From Virgibacillus natechei (lineage in GTDB: Bacteria > Bacillota > Bacilli > Bacillales > Amphibacillaceae), in contig NZ_CP110224.1 in NCBI RefSeq assembly GCF_026013645.1, positions 3,720,001 to 3,784,000 of the forward strand: a DNA stretch of 64,000 nucleotides. Direction: 5' to 3'. The translations under genes and the position numbers were made by a program. Shown here one piece after another: positions 17,826 to 27,506 of this stretch (its first letter is position 1; each line of letters begins with the position of its first letter). Under the pieces are notes generated by a model. It had not been told where the DNA came from. It ran no database searches and saw nothing but the letters and a program-made list of their open reading frames with translations.

Positions 17826-17911
17826 TTAAAGATCAAACTTTTCATTTTCACACATGCGACGAATAGTTTGTTCACTTAATCCTAATCTTTTTGCAACTTC
17901 ATTAGGCTTGT
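17826..17911 (-). pseudogene. Remnant of a helix-turn-helix DNA-binding gene
   Basis: The 1.1-kb gap before ahpC holds a short minus-strand frame reading NEVAKRLGLSEQTIRRMCEN and ending at a stop. This is a typical MerR/excisionase-like helix-turn-helix. A stop lies just upstream and no start is available, so it is a fragment. Confidence 0.5.
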
Positions 17912-17981
17912 AGTATTATTTTTTACCACGTTCAATGCTAACAATGGGCTGTATAGGTTCTCTGCTTTGTTAGGCAGCTAA

Positions 17982-18048
17982 TTCTTACTGCATCAGTGCA
18001 ACTAAGTCTATCGCCATAAAACGATTGGCGATAAGCCAAGTTTTCTAA
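17982..18048. repeat. Short dispersed hairpin repeat, member 2
   Basis: CTGCATCAGTGCAACTAAG, a TATCGCC/GGCGATA stem and GCCAAGTTTTCTAA. The same framing blocks with a different stem occur at 40034-40099. The remaining gap up to 18490 shows no gene. Confidence 0.5.
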
Positions 18049-18499
18049 AAACCCTTATACTCTAAAGTGCAAGTCTTTGTGTAAAATAGTAGAAAGCAGC
18101 TTATAAAATATGCTAAGATAAAGAAATTCGCATAATTATACATACGTCAGTTGTTAGATGGGATTTGGAATTCCTATATAAGGAAATTCACACATGTCGG
18201 GCTATTGGGTTACATTTTTCGAATTGCTCCACATAGCAAGTCTGTCTTCCTCTGTAATTGTTCTGTCCGTCTGGTTGCAACACTACCATCTTCAGGAATC
18301 CCCTAGTGACCTCCATCGGTTTATAAATCACAATTCTGATTATACTTTATATTTCAAAGATAATGACTAATTGATAATATAAATAGTAATTGAGAATTAA
18401 ACGTACCCTTTAATCCTTTTTTAAAATTTACCAATGTAACATTTGATCAAGCATGTCATAACAACTTTTCAAAAACAAAACAAAATGAAACAGCTATTC

Positions 18500-18553
18500 T
18501 TGACAATAATCATATTCCATGTGATTATTAGTATTGGATTAGAATTATTATAA
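18500..18553 (+). promoter_or_regulatory. ahpC promoter with PerR box
   Basis: TTGACA at 18500-18505, a 17-bp spacer and GATTAT at 18523-18528 form a sigma-A promoter. TTAGAATTATTATAA at 18539-18553 matches the PerR consensus at 14 of 15 positions and covers the start of transcription. Peroxide should relieve PerR repression of ahpCF. Confidence 0.85.
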
Positions 18554-18647
18554 TTAGCCACAAAACGTAAAGTGTTATAAGTGGAGACGGTATGGTCAAA
18601 CTAATTATGTATAAGTTCTAAAAAACCACTTAGGAGGAAGATTAATT

Positions 18648-19217
18648 ATGTCTCAAATTGGAAAAGAATTACAACCATTTAAAGCACAAGCTTACAATAG
18701 CGGTAACGGTGAGTTTATCGAGATTACCGACGAATACTTAAAAGGACAGTGGAATATCGTTTGCTTTTACCCTGCAGACTTTTCATTCGTGTGTCCTACT
18801 GAACTTGAAGATCTTCAAAAACAATACGCAACCCTGAAAGACCTTGGCGTTGAAGTGTATTCCGTTTCAACAGATACACATTTCGTCCATAAGGCATGGC
18901 ACGATCACTCAGATGCTATTAGCACTCTCGAATATATTATGATCGGTGACCCTTCACAAACAATTACCCGTAATTTCGATGTACTGGATGAAGAAGCAGG
19001 TCTTGCACAACGCGGTACATTCATCATTGATCCGGATGGTGTTATACAAGCAGCTGAGATTAATGCAGACGGCATCGGCCGTGATGCAAGTACACTTGTC
19101 GGCAAGGTTAAAGCGGCACAGTATGTACGCGAGAACCCAGGCGAAGTTTGCCCAGCAAATTGGGAAGAAGGTTCCGAAACACTTAAACCAAGCCTTGATC
19201 TTGTAGGTAAAATTTAA
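18648..19217 (+). CDS. ahpC: Alkyl hydroperoxide reductase subunit C (peroxiredoxin)
   Basis: A 189-residue 2-Cys peroxiredoxin that reduces hydrogen peroxide and organic hydroperoxides. The peroxidatic Cys is in [13 protein letters not shown] near residue 49 and the resolving Cys in GEVCPANW near residue 168. Length and motifs fit the typical AhpC. AGGAGGAAG precedes the ATG. It is first in an operon with ahpF, 14 bp apart, under a PerR-type promoter. Confidence 0.97.
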   Translation: MSQIGKELQPFKAQAYNSGNGEFIEITDEYLKGQWNIVCFYPADFSFVCPTELEDLQKQYATLKDLGVEVYSVSTDTHFVHKAWHDHSDAISTLEYIMIGDPSQTITRNFDVLDEEAGLAQRGTFIIDPDGVIQAAEINADGIGRDASTLVGKVKAAQYVRENPGEVCPANWEEGSETLKPSLDLVGKI

Positions 19218-19231
19218 GGAGTGAATCAATC

Positions 19232-20782
19232 ATGCTAGATAAAGAATTGAAGGCACAATTAGAGCAATATCTTCAAATGATGGAAGGCGATGTGCTACTC
19301 AAAGTAAGTGCTGGGTCTGACGATGTTTCCCGTGACATGACGGAACTAGTAGATGAGCTAGCTAGCATGTCATCTAAAATTAAGGTGGAGACTACTGAGC
19401 TTGAAAGAACACCGAGCTTTAGTGTAAATCGAGTCGGAGAAGACACTGGAGTAACTTTTGCTGGTATCCCGCTTGGACATGAATTCACTTCATTAGTATT
19501 GGCTCTCTTGCAAGTAAGTGGTAGACCGCCTAAAGTTGACCAGAAGTTAATCGACCAAATTAAAAACCTGGAAGGTAAACATCACTTTGAATCTTATATC
19601 AGCCTGACTTGCCAGAACTGTCCGGAAGTTGTACAGGCACTGAATATCATGAGTGTTTTAAACCCTAACATTTCACATACAATGATTGACGGTGCGGCAT
19701 TTAAAGAAGAGGCAGAAAGCAAAAACATCATGGCAGTACCGACTGTGTTCCTGAATGGGGAATCATTTGGCGGCGGCCGAATGACAACAGAAGAAATCCT
19801 TGCCAAGATGGGCAGTGGACCAGATGCTTCCGAGTTTAAAGATAAAGATCCGTATGATGTACTCGTTATCGGAGGCGGACCAGCGAGCGCAAGTGCTGCA
19901 ATCTATGCAGCTCGTAAAGGCATTCGTACAGGCATTGTTGCTGAGCGCTTCGGCGGTCAAGTCAACGACACAGCAGGTATTGAAAACTTTATCAGTGTCA
20001 AGCGTACCGAAGGCCCTAAATTCGTAGCAAGCCTTGAGGAACATGTGAAAGACTATGACATTGACGTGATGAACTTGCAGCGCGCCAAGCGTATAGAGAA
20101 AAAGGATATGGTCGAAATTGAACTGGAAAACGGTGCCGTTCTAAAAGGAAAATCCGTTATCCTTTCAACAGGTGCTCGTTGGCGTCAAATTGGCGTTCCT
20201 GGTGAGGAAGAATTCAGGAATAAAGGTGTAGCATACTGTCCGCACTGTGATGGACCGTTGTTTGAAGGAAAAGACGTCTCTGTTATTGGTGGAGGAAATT
20301 CAGGTATTGAGGCAGCAATTGACCTTGCAGGAATTGTAAAGCATGTAACCGTTCTTGAATTTGCGTCAGAGTTAAAAGCTGACTCTGTACTGCAGGACCG
20401 CCTTTTCAGTCTACCGAATGTCACTGTCCTGACAAATGCACAGACAAAAGAAATTACCGGAAAAGACAACGTAAATGGTATCACTTATACAGAGCGTGAT
20501 ACAGGAACAGAACACCATATTGAATTACAAGGCGTATTTGTCCAGATCGGCCTTCTGCCAAATACAAGTTGGTTAGGCGACACCGTTGAACGAAACAAAT
20601 TCGGTGAGATCATTGTCGATAAAAATGGCGCAACAAACGTGCCTGGCGTGTTTGCTGCAGGAGACTGTACCGATGATCCGAACAAACAGATCATTATTTC
20701 TATGGGATCCGGCGCAAATGCAGCTCTAAGTTCATTCGATTACCTCATCCGAAATCAAGTGAAAGAACCAAGCTTAACCTAA
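19232..20782 (+). CDS. ahpF: Alkyl hydroperoxide reductase subunit F
   Basis: A 516-residue FAD-dependent disulfide reductase that passes electrons from NADH to AhpC. The N-terminal double thioredoxin-like domain has the CQNC centre near residue 128. The second half has an FAD-binding VIGGGPASASAAIYAA loop near 210, an NAD loop VIGGGNSGIEAA near 352, and the redox centre YCPHCDGP near 335. All active cysteines are present. AAGGAGTG precedes the start. A terminator follows. Confidence 0.97.
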   Translation: MLDKELKAQLEQYLQMMEGDVLLKVSAGSDDVSRDMTELVDELASMSSKIKVETTELERTPSFSVNRVGEDTGVTFAGIPLGHEFTSLVLALLQVSGRPPKVDQKLIDQIKNLEGKHHFESYISLTCQNCPEVVQALNIMSVLNPNISHTMIDGAAFKEEAESKNIMAVPTVFLNGESFGGGRMTTEEILAKMGSGPDASEFKDKDPYDVLVIGGGPASASAAIYAARKGIRTGIVAERFGGQVNDTAGIENFISVKRTEGPKFVASLEEHVKDYDIDVMNLQRAKRIEKKDMVEIELENGAVLKGKSVILSTGARWRQIGVPGEEEFRNKGVAYCPHCDGPLFEGKDVSVIGGGNSGIEAAIDLAGIVKHVTVLEFASELKADSVLQDRLFSLPNVTVLTNAQTKEITGKDNVNGITYTERDTGTEHHIELQGVFVQIGLLPNTSWLGDTVERNKFGEIIVDKNGATNVPGVFAAGDCTDDPNKQIIISMGSGANAALSSFDYLIRNQVKEPSLT

Positions 20783-20798
20783 TACGAAGAATGTTTGA

Positions 20799-20838
20799 AA
20801 GTCACTGCGGTCCCTTACTGGTAGCGCAGTGACTTTTT
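20799..20838 (+). terminator. ahpCF terminator
   Basis: AAGTCACTGCG pairs with CGCAGTGACTT around a 15-base loop and ends in five T. Confidence 0.85.
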
Positions 20839-21197
20839 ATATAGATTTATTTTATCCAATGACGAAGAATACACCCTTTACAACTGCAGAGCTTATACAC
20901 TATACCAGACACCATCCGCCTATAGATCGTTCACTTTTATTACAGCGTTACGTCTGCAGCAAATTCCCAAAAGAATTAACACAAATCAAGGCTCCACCTG
21001 CACTGGTGATTCCACTTGGGAAGGTGGTTGAACAGCTAATCTTCAAGCTAGCCGAAGAACGGAAGCTGCCCAATCATACTTATTTAACTGGTTTCCCCCA
21101 TCCGTCCGGAGCAAATGTACATCGCGTAAAGCAATTCCAGCAACAAAAGCAGCAGCTTCGTGAAAAAGTGAAGGTGTGGGGTGATGGGAGAGAATGA
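20829..21197 (+). pseudogene. C-terminal fragment of a uracil-DNA glycosylase-like protein
   Basis: The frame has no proper start: it opens inside the ahpF terminator. From about 20870 it reads a protein with PALVIPLGKVVEQLI and TGFPHPSGANVHR, the latter matching the C-terminal DNA-binding/active loop of the uracil-DNA glycosylase superfamily. The N-terminal half with the water-activating residues is missing, so this is most likely a 5'-truncated remnant. Confidence 0.6.
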
Positions 21198-21308
21198 AAA
21201 TTGCTGGGCTAGGCAAATATGTTTGCCCCCTTCATTGATCGCATCAGATTCTGGTGCCTGGCCCAAGCAAAACCTTTTTCATAATTCTGCGGGCTTCATA
21301 GGTGAAAA

Positions 21309-22310
21309 TTATTTCTTTAAATTATTATTTTTGATATATCTCTCAAAATCACCATCATCTGTATTTTTCTCTATTCGATGTTGATTAAATGTTTCATAAT
21401 CCTGAATGGCTATCTTCTCAGCAACAGATTTCGAAACCTTTCCAGGATTACGAAGGATTTCACGTTCATCGAAATCTAAGAACGCATCAATTCTTTCCTT
21501 CCAGTCTTTCATATACATTGGCCTTTTTCGTTCTGCTTGATCTTCTGCATAGTCTAAATACCTTGTAACAATACGATTGAGAGACCTTAGTTCCTTTTCA
21601 GTTAGGTAATTTTTGGCGGTAGTTACATCGCTTTTACGTAGTTTATCACCCTTCCAAGATGTGAGTCCCATATTTTTATCTTCTGCATTTGCTCTATCTG
21701 CTATAAGCTCAGCAGCGGTTTGACCATGTATTGCGAAGTGAAGTTTATTTTGAACAGTAGCAAAAAAATCCCCAGTGATTTCTGCTTTTGAATCATAGTC
21801 TACGGCAGTCGCATATATGCCAGTAATCTTTTGATAGAACCGCTTCTCTGATGCGCGAATATCACGAATTCGCTCAAGTAATTCGTCGAAGTAATCTTGT
21901 CCGAAGTTCCTCATTTCTTTCAAACGGTTATCATCCATTGTAAACCCTTTAATAAGATATTCATTCAAACGGTCGGTAGCCCACTGACGAAACTGTGTAC
22001 CCCGGTGAGAACGAACTCGGTAGCCGATTGCGATAATCATTTCGAGGTTGTAAAATGACACTTCGCGTTCAATCTCTCTTTTGCCTTCCGTTTGAACTAT
22101 TCGGTTTTTCCGAATAGATGCCGATTCATGAAGTTCACCTTCTGCATATATATTTTTAATATGCTCGTTAATCGTATTTACTCCCTTTTGAAACAACTCC
22201 GCAATGGCCTTTTGTGTCATCCAAACTGTTTCATTTTCTAAACGAACATCTATTTTTGTATTTCCATCTTCTGTTTGATAGATTAAGATGTCTGTTTCAT
22301 TTTGCATCAC
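21309..22310 (-). CDS. RhuM family protein
   Basis: A 333-residue RhuM-type protein. The N-terminal part (TEDGNTKIDVRLENETVWMT and FQKGVNTINEHIKNI) is the RhuM signature, followed by FYNLEMIIAIGYRVRS and a helical C-terminal domain. RhuM proteins were named from a Salmonella pathogenicity island; their biochemical role is unclear, and they often travel in defence or toxin-like islands. A GGAG site precedes a GTG/ATG pair; GTG at 22310 is used. It sits next to an XRE/ImmA pair, typical of an accessory spot. Confidence 0.85.
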   Translation of the reverse strand: MMQNETDILIYQTEDGNTKIDVRLENETVWMTQKAIAELFQKGVNTINEHIKNIYAEGELHESASIRKNRIVQTEGKREIEREVSFYNLEMIIAIGYRVRSHRGTQFRQWATDRLNEYLIKGFTMDDNRLKEMRNFGQDYFDELLERIRDIRASEKRFYQKITGIYATAVDYDSKAEITGDFFATVQNKLHFAIHGQTAAELIADRANAEDKNMGLTSWKGDKLRKSDVTTAKNYLTEKELRSLNRIVTRYLDYAEDQAERKRPMYMKDWKERIDAFLDFDEREILRNPGKVSKSVAEKIAIQDYETFNQHRIEKNTDDGDFERYIKNNNLKK

Positions 22311-22548
22311 ATAATCGCTCCTTAGGCACTTATTTGTCTATGATTATACCATGTTATAAACTTTAGTAGCATCTAAACTTGCCACTTCATCATTCAAAAC
22401 CTTATGATAGAGAAACAGACAACTTTAAAGGCCTTTCTATGAAAAAACAAATTGACTTATACTTGTTTGCTCGTTAGCAAAATAATTTATTCTCGGCCAG
22501 ATGAAGAAAATAAATAAACTTTCTATTTTAGATAAGGGGGGGAGCGTT

Positions 22549-22782
22549 ATGTTTATTGGTGAAAACTTAACTAACCTTCGCATCATGAAAGGGCTTTCGC
22601 GAAAACAACTCTCTGAGAAGTTAGGTATAACAGAACAGGCGATTTGGCAATACGAAAATAATTATACATCACCCAAAATGGAAATTGTTAATGAACTAAA
22701 ATCTATCTTTCAAGTGAAAGCCAAATATTTTTATAAAAAAGACGTACTTCATCGATATTTAACACAGAAAATATACCAGTAA
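22549..22782 (+). CDS. XRE-family transcriptional regulator
   Basis: A 77-residue helix-turn-helix repressor of the Cro/CI type (LRIMKGLSRKQLSEKLGITE, then WQYENNYTSPKMEIV). The ATG at 22549 lies after AAGGGGGGGA; an upstream ATG in frame has no site. It overlaps the ImmA/IrrE gene by one base (TAATG). Such pairs act as repressor and anti-repressor protease, as in ICEBs1 ImmR/ImmA. Confidence 0.85.
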   Translation: MFIGENLTNLRIMKGLSRKQLSEKLGITEQAIWQYENNYTSPKMEIVNELKSIFQVKAKYFYKKDVLHRYLTQKIYQ

Positions 22783-23414
22783 TGAACATTGCATATCGTT
22801 CAAAAGTAATGAATGTTATCTCTAAAACCCAAGCGGAAGCTAAGCATATAGCGTTTCTAGATAGCTTTGTTAACTATGTAACGGCTAAAGTTGCTTATCC
22901 TACACAAAAAATTATTCAACTAAGAAATGAAGTAATTAATTACCTAAATACTTCTAATAAAAATAGAGAAACGCAAATAAAGGAAGTAGCAAAGCTAGCA
23001 CGTCGGGAATTAAACTTTCATAATGATACAAATGATGAGCTTATGTTTTTAGTCGAAAAAAGTGGTGTGTTTATTTTTGAAAAGGCAATCGGTGAGGAAA
23101 TTGATGCTTACAGTTTGTGGACGAAACAGGAGCGACCGTATATCATTTTAGGGAACTTGAAACAATCAGCGGTACGGAGAAATTTTGATATTGCACATGA
23201 ACTCGGCCACCTGTTGCTTCATTACCTAGTTGAATTTACCAGTTTGGATAAAAAGGAACATAAGGAGATTGAGAATGAAGCCAATCAGTTCACAAGCGCA
23301 TTCCTTCTGCCTGAAGAATCATTTTTAACCGATATGCAAACTGTTGCCCGTATAACGAATCCAGATGCATATATGGATCTAAAACAGAAATGGAAAACAT
23401 CATTGCAAGTTTAG
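22782..23414 (+). CDS. ImmA/IrrE family metallo-endopeptidase, shortened
   Basis: A 210-residue zinc protease with the HELGH motif (FDIAHELGHLLLHY) near residue 140 and a downstream Glu-rich helix (EIENEANQFTSAFLLP) that supplies the third ligand. In the family it cleaves the partner XRE repressor in response to a signal. Translation is coupled to the XRE gene. After the LKQKWKTSLQV end, the family usually continues another 100 or more residues. A stop at 23412 and an alternative frame just after suggest loss of the C-terminal regulatory region. Confidence 0.8.
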   Translation: MNIAYRSKVMNVISKTQAEAKHIAFLDSFVNYVTAKVAYPTQKIIQLRNEVINYLNTSNKNRETQIKEVAKLARRELNFHNDTNDELMFLVEKSGVFIFEKAIGEEIDAYSLWTKQERPYIILGNLKQSAVRRNFDIAHELGHLLLHYLVEFTSLDKKEHKEIENEANQFTSAFLLPEESFLTDMQTVARITNPDAYMDLKQKWKTSLQV

Positions 23415-23775
23415 CTATGCGCGAAGCAACAGCCTTACGTTATAGCAAATCAATGCTTGGATATTTTACGTGACAAAGCCTTTTTCTTGTCACAACCCTA
23501 TATATCCAGTTTTCAAAGAACAACTTGTACAATATTACTCGCCTAAAAACGATAAAATCTTCTCCTGGGCTTTATTTGGACTAGAAGTTGGTTTCTTGTT
23601 GTAACCTGCAATATCTATTAAATTTACACGATGAGATAAAGCCTTATGAATATTAATTTCTCCACTAATCCCACGTCACACAGCTATACACACACCTACT
23701 AAACACCATTCTTGCTCAAACTTTACTATTTTGATAGGATTAATTCATCTACGACATGAAAAGGGTGATAGCCTC
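23415..23775 (+). other. Intergenic region before abgT-like gene
   Basis: About 360 bp. It starts with a short open frame (MENIIASLAMREATALRYSK) in another frame than the protease, perhaps the tail of a deleted gene. AAGGGTGA before 23776 is the ribosome-binding site of the transporter. Nothing else was recognised. Confidence 0.35.
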
Positions 23776-25299
23776 ATGACCACACAAACCGATACGGCAA
23801 AAAATACAAAGCTTACCAAGTTTTTAAACGGAATTGAAAAGGTCGGGAATAAACTTCCGGATCCGTTTATGCTTTTCATCGTTTTAGCCGTTATAGTCAT
23901 CATTGCATCCTGGATTATATCTTCGTTTGGTGTTTCCTTTATTCAGCCAGGAGAGAATGAAGAGATTGCCATAAACAGTCTTGTTTCAGCAGAAGGCCTG
24001 CAATATATGCTCACATCCATGATCGACAACTTTGTTGGGTTCACGCCACTCGGAATCGTGCTCACCATGATGTTGGGGATAGGACTGGCAAATAAAGTTG
24101 GTTTATTGGAGACGTTTATCAAAAATACAATTCTACAGGCACCGAAGCAACTTGTAACCTATGCTGTTATTTTTACAGGGATCTTGGGGAATCTTGCTGC
24201 TGATGCGGCTTTTATTATCGTTCCGCCACTTGCTGCAATGGTGTTTTACAATGTAGGGCGTCACCCGTTGGCAGGGCTTGCTGCAGGTTTTGCCGGAGTC
24301 GGTTCGGGGTTTACCGCTAATATCATCGTGACCAATACAGATGCGGTACTATCCGGTATCTCAGCAGAAGTAATGGGAGCATTAAACACGAATGTGACCG
24401 TTACACCGGTTGATAACTATTTTTTCATGATTGCTTCCACCCTTTTATTAACCGTAACAGGCGCATTGATTACGGAAAAAATCGTGGAACCACGACTCGG
24501 AAAATACCAAGGAAATGTAGATAAAGAATTTGAGCCTACAAAACCAATTGAAAAGCGGGCATTACGAAATGCCGCGATTGCAGCGATCGGTTATATTAGT
24601 CTCTTGTTACTTGTTCTCTTTTTACCATCTTCACCACTCCGAAGTGAAGATGGTGGGATGATCCCTTCACCATTTCTAGATGGGATTGTGCCAATTATTA
24701 TGCTGTTTTTTGTTAGCACCGCCGTGGCCTACGGGATCACCACGAAAAAAATTGAAAACTCCCGCTCCATTGCTAAAATGATGGGCGAGGCAATCAAGGA
24801 TATGTCCGGCTTTATCGTGCTAGTTTTTGCAGTGGCACAATTTATTGCGTATTTCGAATGGACAAATATCGGCTCATGGCTTGCCGTGAGCGGGGCGGCA
24901 TTTCTAGAATCTGCCGACATGACAGGACTTGGTATTGTTATTGCATTTATCTTGTTGACCGCTCTTTTGAATTTACTTATTTTTAGCGGATCAGCTCTAT
25001 GGGCAATAGAAGCACCTGTTTTCCTACAGATGTTTTATTTTCTAGGTTACCACCCAGCCTTCATTCAGGCAGCTTACCGGGTTGCTGATTCATCAACCAG
25101 TGTTATTACGCCGATGAACCCTTATTTTATTATTGTCCTAGCTTTTATGCAGGAATACGATAAAAAAGCAGGTTTAGGAACATTAATGGCTTTAATGCTG
25201 CCATACAGCCTCGCGTTTCTTACGGTATGGATTTTGTTACTGTTGGCATTTGTATTCCTGGGAATCCCGTTTGGGCCGGGAATTGGCGTTTATTTATAA
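23776..25299 (+). CDS. AbgT family transporter
   Basis: A 507-residue integral membrane protein of the AbgT family, which imports p-aminobenzoyl-glutamate in E. coli or exports antimetabolites such as sulfonamides in others, driven by a cation gradient. Hallmarks: ILGNLAADAAFIIVPPLAA near residue 140, AGFAGVGSGFTANI near 175 and DSSTSVITPMNPYF near 440. About 11-12 hydrophobic segments. The ATG at 23776 has AAGGGTGA upstream. A terminator follows immediately. Confidence 0.9.
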   Translation: MTTQTDTAKNTKLTKFLNGIEKVGNKLPDPFMLFIVLAVIVIIASWIISSFGVSFIQPGENEEIAINSLVSAEGLQYMLTSMIDNFVGFTPLGIVLTMMLGIGLANKVGLLETFIKNTILQAPKQLVTYAVIFTGILGNLAADAAFIIVPPLAAMVFYNVGRHPLAGLAAGFAGVGSGFTANIIVTNTDAVLSGISAEVMGALNTNVTVTPVDNYFFMIASTLLLTVTGALITEKIVEPRLGKYQGNVDKEFEPTKPIEKRALRNAAIAAIGYISLLLLVLFLPSSPLRSEDGGMIPSPFLDGIVPIIMLFFVSTAVAYGITTKKIENSRSIAKMMGEAIKDMSGFIVLVFAVAQFIAYFEWTNIGSWLAVSGAAFLESADMTGLGIVIAFILLTALLNLLIFSGSALWAIEAPVFLQMFYFLGYHPAFIQAAYRVADSSTSVITPMNPYFIIVLAFMQEYDKKAGLGTLMALMLPYSLAFLTVWILLLLAFVFLGIPFGPGIGVYL

Positions 25300-25310
25300 A
25301 GGACTTGGAA

Positions 25311-25344
25311 AAGCCTCCTCAACTGAGGAAGGCTTTTTGTTTTT
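25311..25344 (+). terminator. Terminator of abgT-like gene
   Basis: AAGCCTCCTC pairs with GAGGAAGGCTT (one bulge), followed by a T-rich tract. Confidence 0.8.
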
Positions 25345-25385
25345 GGATTCGGCGTTTGGTGGTGCTTTCTCCTAAGTTGGTGACG

Positions 25386-26102
25386 CTGTCGCTCGATTTG
25401 GACTACTCTGTCGCTCGAGTGGGGCATCCTCCCGCTCGTTCGAGCACCAGCACTCCTAACTCGAGCGAGAGGATGGCCAGGTCGAGCGCCACCTCTCTGA
25501 GTTCGAGCACCAACCTTCAAAATTGTCACTACCGCTCGAGTGATGCACCCGCTCGCTCGAGTAGAAGCTTCTGCCGCTCGAGTGATGCAATCTCCCACTC
25601 GCTCGAGCACAAGCACTCCTAAGTCGAGCGAGAGGATGGCCAAGTCGAGCGCCACCTCTCTGAGTTCGAGCACCAACCTTCAAAATTGTCACTACCGCTC
25701 GAGTGGGGCACCCGCTCGCTCGAGTAGAAGCTTTTGCCGCTCGAGTGATGCAATCTCCCACTCGCTCGAGCACCAGCACTCCTAAGTCGAGCGAGAGGAT
25801 GGCCAGGTCGAGCGCCACCTCTCTGAGTTCGAGCACCAACCTTTAAAATTGTCACTACCGCTCGAGTGATGCACCCGCTCGCTCGAGTAGAAGCTTCTGC
25901 CGCTCGAGTGAGGCAATCTCCCACTCGCTCGAGCACCAGCACTCCTAAGTCGAGCGAGAGGATGGCCAGGTCGAGCGCCACCTCTCTGAGTTCGAGCACC
26001 AACCTTTAAAATTGTCACTACCGCTCGAGTGATGCACCCGCTCGCTCGAGTAGAAGCTTCTGCCGCTCGAGTGAGGCAATCTCCCACTCGCTCGAGCACC
26101 AT
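25386..26102. repeat. 163-bp tandem repeat array rich in CTCGAG
   Basis: Three complete 163-bp units start at 25531, 25694 and 25857, with an 83-bp partial unit at 26020-26102 and a degenerate one before 25531. Units differ by only a few bases. Each has four CTCGAG palindromes, usually as CGCTCGAG, plus related GTCGAGCG and TTCGAGCAC sites, and is far richer in GC than its surroundings. Long stop-free frames on both strands are a by-product of the repeat and have no start or ribosome-binding site. It lies between a terminator and hprK. It does not have spacer variation, so it is not a CRISPR. Confidence 0.95.
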
Positions 26103-26169
26103 TTTGCGATATACTGTTTCAATTCTTGATCATATCGTCTACTTATTGATCAAATACAGCTAGCTGACT

Positions 26170-27084
26170 TCATTCATCCGACTCTTCAATCCTATTCATA
26201 AATTCCTCCGCGGCGCTGTACCCCTGCTGCTGTAGGTACCAGTTGTTTGCTGCCGCTTCAATCAGGCCAGCCACATCCCTGCCTGGTTGGAGTTGAATTT
26301 CAATATGAGGAATAGGGACACCCATATAATCCGTATTTTCCGTTTCCATCTCCAACTCATTATTCAAGGAATGCTTCTCCCATTTCGTCAGTTCGATATC
26401 CAGGGCAATCCTCGTCTCTTCCTGAAAAGCCTTCCTTCCATACATTCGGGAAACATTTAATAATCCAATGCTTCGTAGCGCAAGAAACTCCTTGTTTTTC
26501 TCATTATGCGTACCAAGGACCGTTTGATGGCTCAGCTTTTTCAAAACAACAATGTCATCTGCTACAAGCCGATGTCCTCTCCCAATTAAGGTATGAGCTG
26601 TTTCACTTTTCCCCACACCAGACTCGCCGCGCAGGAGTATTCCGATTCCATACACATTCAGGCAGACGCCATGTACGGCAATTTCCGGCGCCAAGGACCT
26701 TGTTAAATAGCCATCGACCTTAGCAATAAAATCCGTTGTCGTTTCAGCTGTTCGTAGCAAAGGAATCTTTTCTTTTGTACAATATTGTTTCAAATAGGTC
26801 AGGCCCTTCTGTCCGCCTGTTACGATAAAACAAGGCGGATGATAATGGACAACATTACCAATTCTCTGCTCCCGCTCCTCAGGACCTAGCTGATGCAAAT
26901 AATTAATTTCCTTTTTCCCGAGTATTTGAACACGTTCCATTGGGAAAAAATCAAAATAGCCAATGAACTCCAGACCGGGCCGATGTGTCTTTAGTTTCGT
27001 AATCGGTCGATCCAATTGATCTTCCCCAGCCAAAATTTCTAAAGAAAATTCACGTACTAAATCCGCAACCTGATTTGATTTCAC
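26170..27084 (-). CDS. hprK: HPr kinase/phosphorylase, divergent paralogue
   Basis: About 304 residues. HprK phosphorylates and dephosphorylates Ser46 of HPr to control carbon catabolite repression. The P-loop GESGVGKSETA near residue 153, GHRLVADD near 170, and the C-terminal PGRDVAGLIEAAANNW near 266 are conserved. Much else differs from the usual Bacillus HprK, for example LRSIGLLNVSRMYG where RGLGIINVMTLFG is common. The usual neighbours (uvrA, lgt) are absent, so this is likely a second copy. The GTG at 27084 aligns with the B. subtilis start; a TTG at 27117 is also possible. Confidence 0.8.
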   Translation of the reverse strand: MKSNQVADLVREFSLEILAGEDQLDRPITKLKTHRPGLEFIGYFDFFPMERVQILGKKEINYLHQLGPEEREQRIGNVVHYHPPCFIVTGGQKGLTYLKQYCTKEKIPLLRTAETTTDFIAKVDGYLTRSLAPEIAVHGVCLNVYGIGILLRGESGVGKSETAHTLIGRGHRLVADDIVVLKKLSHQTVLGTHNEKNKEFLALRSIGLLNVSRMYGRKAFQEETRIALDIELTKWEKHSLNNELEMETENTDYMGVPIPHIEIQLQPGRDVAGLIEAAANNWYLQQQGYSAAEEFMNRIEESDE

Positions 27085-27354
27085 TTCACCTACACTCCAT
27101 CTCCCATTGTATTCCAATCCTCAAGGCGAACCTGTATAGGGATTCACATGTGTAACATGTATAACAAACATATGGGTACGTTTCTTCTAGTGTAACAAAA
27201 GCAACGGCCAGCATATACTATTAATGCTTTTGCTATAAATAACTCGAGTTGCAATGCTAATCATTCAAAGATTACACAAAATGTAAATCAACTTGAAGGG
27301 TGGTTTTTTCTTTAGGACAATTTTTTACGGAATCTCTTTTTGAATGATTAATTA

Positions 27355-27363
27355 TGATATACT
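27355..27363 (+). promoter_or_regulatory. Extended -10 promoter of type I toxin
   Basis: TGATATACT has the TG dinucleotide and a TATACT box, 63 nt before the toxin ATG. The -35 region is poor, as allowed for extended -10 promoters. Confidence 0.55.
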
Positions 27364-27425
27364 TAAGTAAGTGTATAAGGCTTTCATGGGTGGTGGCTCA
27401 CTCCCTGTAAAGGGGGTGATAAGAT

Positions 27426-27506
27426 ATGACGGTATTTGAAACAATGTTGATTACGATTTCTTTTGGAAGTCTAGTCGTTGCAATTCTGTCAAATCAAAAA
27501 AAATAA
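27426..27506 (+). CDS. Type I toxin, holin-like small membrane peptide
   Basis: A 26-residue peptide (MTVFETMLITISFGSLVVAI and a LSNQKK tail) with one membrane helix and a basic tail, the pattern of TxpA/BsrG-type toxins often labelled putative holin-like toxin in Bacillaceae. AAAGGGGGTGAT lies before the ATG. A convergent antisense RNA overlaps its 3' end. Overproduction of such peptides damages the membrane. It is too short for usual gene finders. Confidence 0.8.
   Translation: MTVFETMLITISFGSLVVAILSNQKK

Noticed and set aside
25290..26102. Long minus- and plus-strand open frames of 80-130 codons
   Set aside because: They repeat with the 163-bp unit, have no ribosome-binding site and overlap on both strands; a result of stop-free GC-rich repeats.
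25386..26102. Possible CRISPR array
   Set aside because: The whole 163-bp unit is conserved, with no unique spacers and no cas genes nearby.
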